A stretch of DNA of 5,940 bases. It comes from Acidobacteriota bacterium (GTDB taxonomy: Bacteria; Acidobacteriota; Terriglobia; Terriglobales; Acidobacteriaceae). Positions 1 to 4,964 of the stretch are shown here, piece by piece. Below the pieces are notes generated by a model. It was given only the letters and a program-made list of their open reading frames with translations. It was not told where the DNA came from and made no database searches. Each line of letters starts with the position of its first letter. Position 1 is the stretch's first letter. The stretch covers positions 1 to 5,940 of the forward strand of contig JAJXXG010000728.1 of the NCBI GenBank assembly GCA_021781255.1, given 5' to 3'. A program made the translations under genes and the position numbers.

Positions 1-86
1 GCGAAAGTAAGCGCGAAGCCGAGGCCTTCGAACGTGGCGAATATCTCGAGGATCCGAGACGGTCTCAGAGGAGCGCCTGATCGCAC
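1..86 (-). CDS. Possible N-terminus of a further minus-strand gene (partial)
   Basis: Tentative. On the minus strand, downstream of the nuclease genes, one frame stays open from a GTG at 86-84 to the window edge. It reads approximately (V/M)RSGAPLRPSRILEIF, then ATFEGLGFALTF. The basic start followed by an amphipathic/hydrophobic helix with a Gly-Leu-Gly-Phe step looks like real protein. It loosely recalls the N-terminus of AarF/UbiB (ABC1-kinase) proteins, but that is an impression from about 28 residues, not an identification. The frame would overlap the end of the nuclease gene by 22 bases, in keeping with the tight packing of the preceding pair. A weak GGAG lies about 10 bases before the GTG. 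No ATG is available. The other two minus frames are also open over this short stretch, so chance cannot be excluded. Confidence 0.3.
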   Translation of the reverse strand, partial: MRSGAPLRPSRILEIFATFEGLGFALTF

Positions 87-595
87 TGGGATCGCACTCC
101 GCAACCGGCGCATCGGCCGCGATGGTCGTGATTCCGGTTTGCCGTCAGACGCGCACGCGCAACTTCGACCGCCTGGATCATTTGGAGAAGCCACTGACGC
201 CGCTCCTCCGTGAACTCGACTTTCCGGACCTGTTGTCCGGCATAGATGACGAGCGCATATGGCACGGGAACTTTCATCTGGTCTTCGACAAGAGCGCAAT
301 AGGCGAGAGCCTGGACCATGTGATTGGCATAGACCCCGCTGCGCGCAGGCGGTCTGCTGGAGTTCTTCAGTTCCACGGGCACGATGCCATCCGCGGCTCG
401 CACCAGGCAGTCTGGTTTGCCGGAGATTCCCAGAGCGTCCGAGCGCAAGGGTTCACCGAAGAAGGGTTGGCCGGGCAGATCCTGGTAGAACACCTCGCCG
501 GCGGGAATCCCGGTCTTCCTGCGCGATCGAGCCGCGAGTACAAACAGGACAAGGGCAAGGACGGCCAGAGTTGCGGCCATCACCAGGATATTCAT
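65..595 (-). CDS. Membrane-anchored Cas4/Dna2-like PD-(D/E)XK nuclease, catalytic C-terminal part
   Basis: A 176-residue protein. Residues 3-22 form one hydrophobic helix, followed by the basic stretch RSRRK, so the rest should face the cytoplasm. The PD-(D/E)XK core follows: Asp62 in GKPD, Glu75 and Lys77 in VPVELK, and the Cas4/RecB-type Gln95-x3-Tyr99 in QALAYCALVE. The C-terminus has Cys162, Cys165 and Cys171 (CAGCG, then a Cys six residues on), the three-cysteine block that binds a 4Fe-4S cluster in Cas4, AddB and Dna2 together with one N-terminal cysteine. That first cysteine and the motif-I His are absent here and are found in the gene just upstream. Start: the ATG at 595-593 overlaps the upstream stop as ATGA; the frame is open further upstream, but only as a shadow of that gene. 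Known Cas4 proteins are DNA exonucleases used in CRISPR spacer processing. No other cas gene or array is visible here, so the role is unknown. Family call is firm; activity is inferred. Confidence 0.85.
   Translation of the reverse strand: MNILVMAATLAVLALVLFVLAARSRRKTGIPAGEVFYQDLPGQPFFGEPLRSDALGISGKPDCLVRAADGIVPVELKNSSRPPARSGVYANHMVQALAYCALVEDQMKVPVPYALVIYAGQQVRKVEFTEERRQWLLQMIQAVEVARARLTANRNHDHRGRCAGCGVRSQCDQALL
592..595 (-). promoter_or_regulatory. ATGA stop/start overlap joining the two nuclease genes
   Basis: On the minus strand the TGA ending the 83-residue gene (594-592) and the ATG opening the 176-residue gene (595-593) share bases as ATGA. This arrangement usually allows termination-reinitiation, giving coupled and roughly balanced synthesis of two partner chains. 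A G-rich GGGGTGG lies 5 bases before the ATG and could act as a weak ribosome binding site. No canonical -1 slippery heptamer was found just upstream, so two separate chains are favoured over a frameshift fusion. Confidence 0.75.
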
Positions 596-843
596 CGCGT
601 CCACCCCATCCAGACGAAAAGAAAGAGGATGACAGCGAGCGCCAGGGCAATGAAAGCGGCCCATCGGAAACTGTCGCTTCGTGCCAGTTGCCGGCCCTGT
701 GCGGCATGCCACGCATTGCCTTCGAGCTGGAACTGCTGGGCCTCGGCCGAGGATTCCGCGCCTCGGACATACTTGAGCTCCCAGGCCTTCGCGCAATAGA
801 CGAACTCCGACAACTCGGTGGCCGAGATCAATTTCCGGGGCAT
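592..843 (-). CDS. Small membrane protein carrying the Cas4-like N-terminal half (first cluster Cys and motif-I His)
   Basis: An 83-residue protein. Its N-terminus, ISATELSEFVYCAKAWELKY, matches the start of Cas4-type nucleases, where a (Y/F)C(P/A) motif supplies the first ligand of the 4Fe-4S cluster (Cys17 here). The motif EGNAWH (His46) fits the Gly-x3-His motif I of RecB-type nucleases. Residues 61-79 form a strongly hydrophobic helix, preceded by basic residues (RQLARSDSFR) that favour a cytoplasmic N-terminal domain. The protein ends at MGWTR, just outside the helix. It has no Asp, Glu-x-Lys or C-terminal cysteines, so it cannot be a nuclease alone; the missing parts are in the gene starting at 595, overlapping by 4 bases. 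A GAGGA lies 4 bases before the ATG at 843-841. A single base change at the junction would fuse the two, so an ancestral single-chain protein with a transmembrane hairpin is plausible. Sequencing error is possible but less likely given the clean ATGA junction. Confidence 0.8.
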   Translation of the reverse strand: MPRKLISATELSEFVYCAKAWELKYVRGAESSAEAQQFQLEGNAWHAAQGRQLARSDSFRWAAFIALALAVILFLFVWMGWTR

Positions 844-861
844 GGTGTCCTCGCTCCCGAG

Positions 862-890
862 ATCAGAGCACTCTTTCGAAATTCAGGCAA
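862..890 (-). promoter_or_regulatory. Weak candidate promoter for the nuclease gene pair
   Basis: Read on the minus strand, TTGCCT (890-885) and TCTGAT (867-862) are 17 bases apart and resemble -35 and -10 boxes at 4 of 6 positions each. The -10 would sit about 20 bases before the ATG at 843, leaving a very short leader that still contains the GAGGA at 852-848. This is a sequence match only, and other start points in the 230-base gap are possible. Confidence 0.2.
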
Positions 891-896
891 ATGGCC

Positions 897-907
897 GACT
901 ATTGAGA
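897..907. repeat. 11-base direct repeat, copy 1 (GACTATTGAGA)
   Basis: An exact copy of the sequence at 1030-1040, 133 bases away in the same orientation. This copy lies upstream of the candidate minus-strand promoter of the nuclease genes. Only the left half of the dyad seen around copy 2 is preserved here; the right half (ATAG) is missing. It could be a half-site for the PadR regulator or another DNA-binding protein, or a chance repeat. Confidence 0.5.
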
Positions 908-1019
908 GCCTAAACTCACCCGATTAGAGTGAGGAACCTATGTTGCGTCGCGATCTGCATCAGCAGCCGCCAACAAGGCTCTTATGCATTCGTTCCGTTC
1001 CCACTCTCGGGCACCCCTG

Positions 1020-1049
1020 TTGACATTCTGACTATTGAGATGCAATTAT
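1020..1049 (+). promoter_or_regulatory. Candidate sigma-70-type promoter for padR and the permease
   Basis: A perfect -35 TTGACA lies at 1020-1025. The best -10 is AATTAT at 1044-1049 (4 of 6, 18-base spacer), with a TG at 1041-1042 in the extended -10 position; a TATATA lies slightly further down at 1047-1052. The padR ATG is at 1077, so the leader would be about 20 bases and would hold the AGGAGG. The region is AT-rich against a GC-rich background, as expected for a promoter. Confidence 0.45.
1030..1040. repeat. 11-base direct repeat, copy 2 (GACTATTGAGA)
   Basis: The second copy of the repeat at 897-907. It sits in the spacer between the -35 and -10 of the padR promoter and forms the left arm of the imperfect dyad at 1032-1053, a natural place for an autorepressor to bind. 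Confidence 0.5.
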
Positions 1050-1053
1050 ATAG
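1032..1053. promoter_or_regulatory. Candidate PadR operator (imperfect dyad over the -10 region)
   Basis: A 22-base imperfect palindrome with arms CTAT and ATAG and a central TGCA; 14 of 22 positions match their own reverse complement. It covers the spacer and -10 of the padR promoter. PadR-family regulators bind as dimers to palindromes near their own promoters and commonly autoregulate, so this is a reasonable operator candidate. The assignment rests on position and symmetry only. Confidence 0.3.
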
Positions 1054-1066
1054 GCAGATGCTCGAC

Positions 1067-1072
1067 AGGAGG
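1067..1072 (+). promoter_or_regulatory. Ribosome binding site of padR
   Basis: AGGAGG lies 4 bases before the ATG at 1077. It decides the start: an upstream in-frame ATG at 1035 would add 14 residues unlike the family, would lie within the promoter, and would place this site inside the gene. Confidence 0.75.
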
Positions 1073-1076
1073 CATA

Positions 1077-1415
1077 ATGGGCGAGCAAAAGTCCGATGTG
1101 TTGCAGGGCACGCTCGATCTCATGGTGCTAAAGACACTGGAAACCATGGGCCCGCTCCACGGTTATGGCATCGCCCGCCGTATTGAGCAGGTCAGCGGCA
1201 ACTCTCTTACTCTCAACCAGGGCACCATCTACCCTGCGCTCCTCCGCCTGGAGCAGCGCGGCTGGATTCGAAGCGAATGGGGCACATCGGAGACGAATCG
1301 TCGCGCCAAGTTCTACTCTCTCAACCGCCTCGGCCGAAAGAAGATCGCGGAGGAGACGGAGAACTGGGAGCGAGTCTCCGCAACGATGGCCCGAATTCTG
1401 GCGCCTGGCAATTAG
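1077..1415 (+). CDS. PadR-family transcriptional regulator
   Basis: A 112-residue winged helix-turn-helix repressor of the short PadR class. The domain covers almost the whole protein: LDLMVLKTLETMGPLHGYGI (14-33) is the usual first helix and His-Gly-Tyr-Gly turn. QGTIYPALLRLEQRGWI (48-64) is the recognition helix region with the family's Gly-x-Ile/Leu-Tyr-Pro-x-Leu signature, and RRAKFYSL (75-82) forms the wing. A C-terminal helix (about 86-106) would be the short dimerisation helix. The gene ends 8 bases before the permease start, so the two are surely cotranscribed. In Acidobacteriota this regulator-permease pair recurs many times per genome; the regulator is presumed to control its own operon, but its signal is not known. 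The family call is very secure; regulation of the neighbouring divergent genes is speculation. Confidence 0.95.
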   Translation: MGEQKSDVLQGTLDLMVLKTLETMGPLHGYGIARRIEQVSGNSLTLNQGTIYPALLRLEQRGWIRSEWGTSETNRRAKFYSLNRLGRKKIAEETENWERVSATMARILAPGN

Positions 1416-1423
1416 GAACTGCG

Positions 1424-4129
1424 ATGGACTGGATACGCGTTCTATTAAGCAGAATCCGTTCGGTTTTCCGCAGCCATCAGCTCGATGCTGACCTTGATGA
1501 AGAACTGAAGGCGCACATTGATCTTGCGATCGCTGAGAATTTGCAGCAGGGCTTGACTGCGGAGGAAGCTCGAACTGCGGCTCTACGCACGTTCGGTGGG
1601 GTCACACAGATTCGCGAAGCGTATCGTGTGCAGCGCAGCCTGCCATGGCTCCAGATGGCCGCGCGGGATATCAGGATTGCGATTCGCCAGCTGCGCCGGT
1701 CGCCGGGCTTCGCAATCACGGCGATTCTCACACTGGCCCTCGGCATCGGTGCCACCAGCGCTGTCTTCTCGATCGTGGACGGAGTGCTGCTGCGCCCGCT
1801 GCCTTTCGCCAACCCTAGCCGCCTAGTGACCCTGGGCGACCAGGTGAGCGGGGGCCGCATGGGCGAGAACGGCGATCCCGGATGGGTGACCGCACCCGAG
1901 GTCGTGACTTACCAGCGCAACGCCCGCTCGTTCGAGAGCCTTGGCGGTTACACCAACGTGAGCTACGAGCTTTCTGGAGTTGGCCGGCCCGTCCAGATCG
2001 CCGCCGCGCGTATGACGCCTTCCGTTTTCTCCGTGCTGGGCGTTGCTCCGCTCATGGGCCGCGTGTTCACTCCGCAGGAAGACACGAAAAAAAAACAGGT
2101 TGCGGTGCTGAGCTACGGCACATGGAACAGCCGGTTTAACGCCAACCCCCATGTGATTGGAACCAAAATCGACCTCGATCAAAGTTCCTATGTCGTTATC
2201 GGCGTCATGCCCAAGGACTTCGAATTTCCTATCGACGCTGGCTGCGAGCTCTGGGTTCCTATGAGCTTCAGTGCCGGTGAGCTTTCGCCGGAGGCGGAGG
2301 CGAACTGGAATTACCTCATGGTCGGTCGGCTTAAACCCGGCGTCAGCACAGTGCAGGCGCAGGACGATGCACAGCGGGTGGCCGCACAGATTATGCGGAA
2401 CTATCCGCCCGGCCTATCGACCATCCGCATCCGGCCCGTGGTCTATCGGTTGCACGAGATCACAGTGATGGAGACCCGCCCGCTGCTGCGCATGCTTTTT
2501 CTCGCCGTGGTCGTGGTTCTGCTGATCGCCTGCGCCAACCTGGCGGGGCTGCTGCTGGTTCGGGCTATTCGCCGCCAAGGGGAAACAGCTGTGCGCTTGG
2601 CCTTGGGCGCGTCGGCACGCACGCTGCTGGGCCAGACGATTCTCGAAAGTCTCCTTATCAGCGTGACTGGAGGCATACTGGGTATCGGTCTCGCCGGTCT
2701 GGCTCTTGCAATCGGAAAGAACCATCTGCCGGCCAACCTGCCACTGACCAGCCAGATCGCTCTGAACTGGACTGTAGCGGGTTTCGCGCTTCTGCTGGCA
2801 CTGCTGACGGGCGTGCTGTGCGGATTGGCGCCGGGCTTCGCGGCCCTGCGCACCAACGTAAACGCATCACTCAAAGACGGCGCACGCAGCGGCTCGGCGA
2901 GCGGCTCCCATGCGCGCTTGCGCTCGGCTCTGGTGGTGGCGGAGATCGCCATTGCACTGATTCTGCTGTGCGCTTCAGGGCTGTTTCTGCGCAGCTACTT
3001 GAATATGAGCGATGTGGATCTCGGCTTCCAGCCGGACCGTGTGACCACGGCCGCTTATACGCTGCTCCGGAAAGGATATCCAACGCAGGCGCGAGTCAAT
3101 GCTTTCAACGACCAGCTGCTTCTCCGCCTGAGCCAACTGCCGGGCGTTGAATCTGTGGGTCTGACGAGCGGTCTGCCCACCAGGAGCGACTGCTGCATGG
3201 CCTTTACCGCGGACGGCTACGTGAATCCCCGCGGGCCGGGCTGGACGCCCGCAGCGTATTCCGACGTGATCGGCAACTTTTTCAATGCCATGGGCATTCC
3301 GCTGCTGCGCGGACGATACTTCACGGACGACGACAACGCGAACAGCCAACTCGTTGTCATTGTCAATCAGGAGTTCGCGGAGCACTACTGGCCGAATCAG
3401 AACCCAATTGGGAAACGCATGCACATTGGGCCGCCAAAGCGGCGAGCACCATGGATGACGGTGGTGGGCGAAGTGGCCGACGTGAAGGTTTACGGGCCCG
3501 ACGCCGGTGCGACGGCGGAGTTCTATCAGCCAGTAGCTCAATTAGACAAGGAATACGGGGGCCCATTTTCCGCTAACGACATCTTCGGCAGCAGCGAGCA
3601 CATCGTCGTGCGGTCGGCCCTGGCGCCCGAAGAGATGGAGAACTCCGTGCGCGCCGTGGTCCGCTCCATCGATCCGCAGTTGCCGCTGACCCAGGTGCAA
3701 ACCATGGAGCAGGTGGTGTCGCAAAGTGAAGCTCCGCGCCGCTTCAACACGGTCGTCATTTCCAGCTTCGCCCTGGCTGCAGTTCTGCTGGCCGTGCTCG
3801 GCGTCTACAGCGTGATTGCATTTTCGGTGGCTTCGCGTGCCCAGGAGATGGCAATTCGCATGGCCCTCGGTTCGCAGCGCGCGGACAACGTGCGCCTCAT
3901 TCTTGCCTCCGGCCTAAAGCTGGCGACAGTCGGCGCCTTTCTTGGGCTGGCTGGCGCCGCCGCTGCGTCCAGTGTGCTGCGCCCCTTTCTTTTTCAGGTC
4001 AGCCCCTTCGATCCGGTGGTGATGGCTCTGACGGCTATTGCCGTTTTGGCGCTGGCTCTCGCGGCTTCGGCCCTCCCAGCTTTTCGTGCCGCTTCGGTGG
4101 ATCCGATGGAGGCGTTGCGAGAACAATAG
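1424..4129 (+). CDS. Duplicated orphan ABC-type permease (ADOP family, two MacB_PCD-FtsX units)
   Basis: A 901-residue inner-membrane protein. Residues 1-70 are a cytoplasmic 'permease prefix' segment (LDEELKAHIDLAIAEN, then TAEEARTAALRTFGG). The first unit has a membrane helix at about 96-123 (GFAITAILTLALGIGATSAV), a periplasmic MacB_PCD domain to about 345, and an FtsX domain with three helices at about 355-475, including ACANLAGLLLVR and the coupling motif RRQGETAVRLALGAS. The second unit repeats this plan: helix about 500-523, periplasmic domain to about 770, FtsX helices about 777-895 with RAQEMAIRMALGSQR, ending in the typical VDPMEALRE. The family resembles MacB/LolC permeases but is rarely next to an ATPase gene, and none is seen here. 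Substrate is unknown. Start: the ATG at 1424 has AGGAA (1414-1418) 5 bases before it; an earlier in-frame ATG at 1277 lies inside padR and is rejected. Confidence 0.95.
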   Translation: MDWIRVLLSRIRSVFRSHQLDADLDEELKAHIDLAIAENLQQGLTAEEARTAALRTFGGVTQIREAYRVQRSLPWLQMAARDIRIAIRQLRRSPGFAITAILTLALGIGATSAVFSIVDGVLLRPLPFANPSRLVTLGDQVSGGRMGENGDPGWVTAPEVVTYQRNARSFESLGGYTNVSYELSGVGRPVQIAAARMTPSVFSVLGVAPLMGRVFTPQEDTKKKQVAVLSYGTWNSRFNANPHVIGTKIDLDQSSYVVIGVMPKDFEFPIDAGCELWVPMSFSAGELSPEAEANWNYLMVGRLKPGVSTVQAQDDAQRVAAQIMRNYPPGLSTIRIRPVVYRLHEITVMETRPLLRMLFLAVVVVLLIACANLAGLLLVRAIRRQGETAVRLALGASARTLLGQTILESLLISVTGGILGIGLAGLALAIGKNHLPANLPLTSQIALNWTVAGFALLLALLTGVLCGLAPGFAALRTNVNASLKDGARSGSASGSHARLRSALVVAEIAIALILLCASGLFLRSYLNMSDVDLGFQPDRVTTAAYTLLRKGYPTQARVNAFNDQLLLRLSQLPGVESVGLTSGLPTRSDCCMAFTADGYVNPRGPGWTPAAYSDVIGNFFNAMGIPLLRGRYFTDDDNANSQLVVIVNQEFAEHYWPNQNPIGKRMHIGPPKRRAPWMTVVGEVADVKVYGPDAGATAEFYQPVAQLDKEYGGPFSANDIFGSSEHIVVRSALAPEEMENSVRAVVRSIDPQLPLTQVQTMEQVVSQSEAPRRFNTVVISSFALAAVLLAVLGVYSVIAFSVASRAQEMAIRMALGSQRADNVRLILASGLKLATVGAFLGLAGAAAASSVLRPFLFQVSPFDPVVMALTAIAVLALALAASALPAFRAASVDPMEALREQ
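2087..2095 (+). repeat. Run of nine A within the permease gene
   Basis: Nine consecutive A encode exactly three Lys (residues 222-224, in the first periplasmic domain) within GC-rich coding DNA. AAA and AAG are synonymous, so the run is not forced by the protein. Runs of this length can slip during replication or transcription; a one-base change would cut the protein off after the first membrane helix and part of its first periplasmic domain. Confidence 0.9.
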
Positions 4130-4190
4130 GCTGGCTTGGCTTTCATCGGTTACCAATGTTGTAAAAGGCCGGATTCAAAGGATATTGAAG

Positions 4191-4850
4191 ATGCTGACAA
4201 ACTGTGTTTCGACTGTTCGTAGATATAGGGGAATCCTTTTATTCGTCGGGCTGGCGAGCCTTGTTTCTCAGCTTCCCGCCCAAAACAGAAGCTGCAAGAC
4301 GCAACCAGATCAGGTTTCTGCATCGACGTGGGGCGCGGTTCCTCCACCTCCGGGCGATATGATCGTGGCCTTTTACGAAAATTGCACGGTGATGGTTGGA
4401 CTGAATCACGTCTATGCCGATTCCGAGAAGCTGATTCACCGCTGGCGAAGTTTTATCCCCTGGATGTCGTCCGGGATTGTCAGCGTTTTTCCATTCAGCG
4501 ACGCGATTCAATCTCTTCCCAGTCGCACGCCGCTCCTATATGTGGGCCATATAGCGGCCTGGCTGGGCGCGGAACCTGATGCCCGGTGGGTCCACATGGT
4601 GCGAGCCGATAGAAAGCGCAATTCAAGGGTGGTTCAGATCACCTCGGGGTGGTCTGCATTCAGCTTTCACCCGGGTTTTACCGCGCACGAAGAGATTCCG
4701 CTTAAGTTTCACGTACTCTCGGATACTGTCTACACGATCGAACCGGAAAGGCCTCTCGAAAACGGCGAATACCTTGTGATCTTCGGACCATCGGCACTGA
4801 GCGGGTTTGAATTCCAGATCGCATCTTCGGACACTCATCGTGACCGGTGA
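4191..4850 (+). CDS. Secreted protein of unknown function
   Basis: A 219-residue protein not recognised as a named family. The N-terminus is a Sec-type signal peptide: basic RRYR at 10-13, hydrophobic stretch about 14-28 (GILLFVGLASLV), and a likely cleavage near QLPA-Q (30/31). The mature part has two cysteines (35 and 65) that could form a disulfide, a proline run at 51-54, and a C-terminal stretch TIEPERPLENGEYLVIFG (182-199). The 'PL-x-x-GEY' step in that stretch is of the kind seen at the ends of beta-rich secreted domains in Acidobacteriota (impression, unverified). No catalytic motif is evident. Start: the ATG at 4191 has AAAGGA (4177-4182) 8 bases before it and directly opens the signal peptide; in-frame sequence further upstream lies in the permease gene. 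It follows the permease by 61 bases. It may share that transcript or use a weak promoter (TTGGCT at 4136-4141, TGTAAA at 4160-4165). Confidence 0.8.
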   Translation: MLTNCVSTVRRYRGILLFVGLASLVSQLPAQNRSCKTQPDQVSASTWGAVPPPPGDMIVAFYENCTVMVGLNHVYADSEKLIHRWRSFIPWMSSGIVSVFPFSDAIQSLPSRTPLLYVGHIAAWLGAEPDARWVHMVRADRKRNSRVVQITSGWSAFSFHPGFTAHEEIPLKFHVLSDTVYTIEPERPLENGEYLVIFGPSALSGFEFQIASSDTHRDR

Positions 4851-4883
4851 ATCGGCCTTACTGCACCAACTCGATCGGCGCCC

Positions 4884-4918
4884 TCCAGAAACTTGGGCCG
4901 ACCGAAATAGCTTCTGGA
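4884..4918. terminator. Weak inverted repeat between convergent genes
   Basis: TCCAGAA (4884-4890) and TTCTGGA (4912-4918) can pair over 7 bases, with two further pairs after one mismatch, around a loop of roughly 15-20 bases. It lies in the 114-base gap between the convergent secreted-protein and S41 genes, where a bidirectional terminator would be expected. No T-run follows on either strand, so it is only a weak candidate; nothing else of note is seen in this gap. Confidence 0.25.
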
Positions 4919-4964
4919 CATTACGACCTATGGCAATCCAGCGTTCTTTAGCTCAGGTTGGTAT

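Larger units (their letters stand above)
844..1076. other. Divergent intergenic region between the nuclease genes and padR
   Basis: About 230 bases with no convincing gene; the frames that cross it on the plus strand have no ribosome binding site and run out of frame into padR. It holds the control signals for both directions: the padR promoter at 1020-1049, a weak minus-strand promoter near 862-890, an 11-base direct repeat (897-907 and 1030-1040), and a short inverted repeat CTCAC/GTGAG at 915-919 and 929-933 with a 9-base loop. The stretch from about 940 to 1019 shows nothing recognisable. Confidence 0.6.

Noticed and set aside
592..600. Programmed -1 frameshift fusing the two nuclease halves
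   Set aside because: The geometry would allow it, but no canonical slippery heptamer in the right phase is seen, and the ATGA overlap is a standard coupling junction. Not fully excluded.
596..796. Upstream extension of the 176-residue nuclease part to a 243-residue protein
   Set aside because: The added 67 residues (Cys- and Arg-rich) are the out-of-frame shadow of the 83-residue gene, which carries the real Cas4 N-terminal motif; the ATGA junction fits the shorter start.
122..927. Long open frames on the plus strand opposite the nuclease genes
   Set aside because: They lie antisense to two genes with clear Cas4-family motifs, have low-complexity, Arg/Ser/Pro-rich translations, no family features and no ribosome binding sites.
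929..1186. Small plus-strand frame running from the intergenic region into padR
   Set aside because: It crosses the padR promoter and ribosome binding site and overlaps padR in another frame; its translation has no recognisable features.
1277..1423. Earlier start for the permease
   Set aside because: It would lie entirely inside padR, and the added residues are unlike the family; the protein from 1424 begins with the family's typical N-terminus and has a ribosome binding site.
1477..3759. Several minus-strand frames within the permease gene
   Set aside because: All are antisense to a fully conserved permease and have the composition expected of GC-rich shadow frames.
4038..4190. Earlier start for the secreted protein inside the permease gene
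   Set aside because: It would bury the signal peptide and overlap a conserved part of the permease; AAAGGA before 4191 supports the later start.
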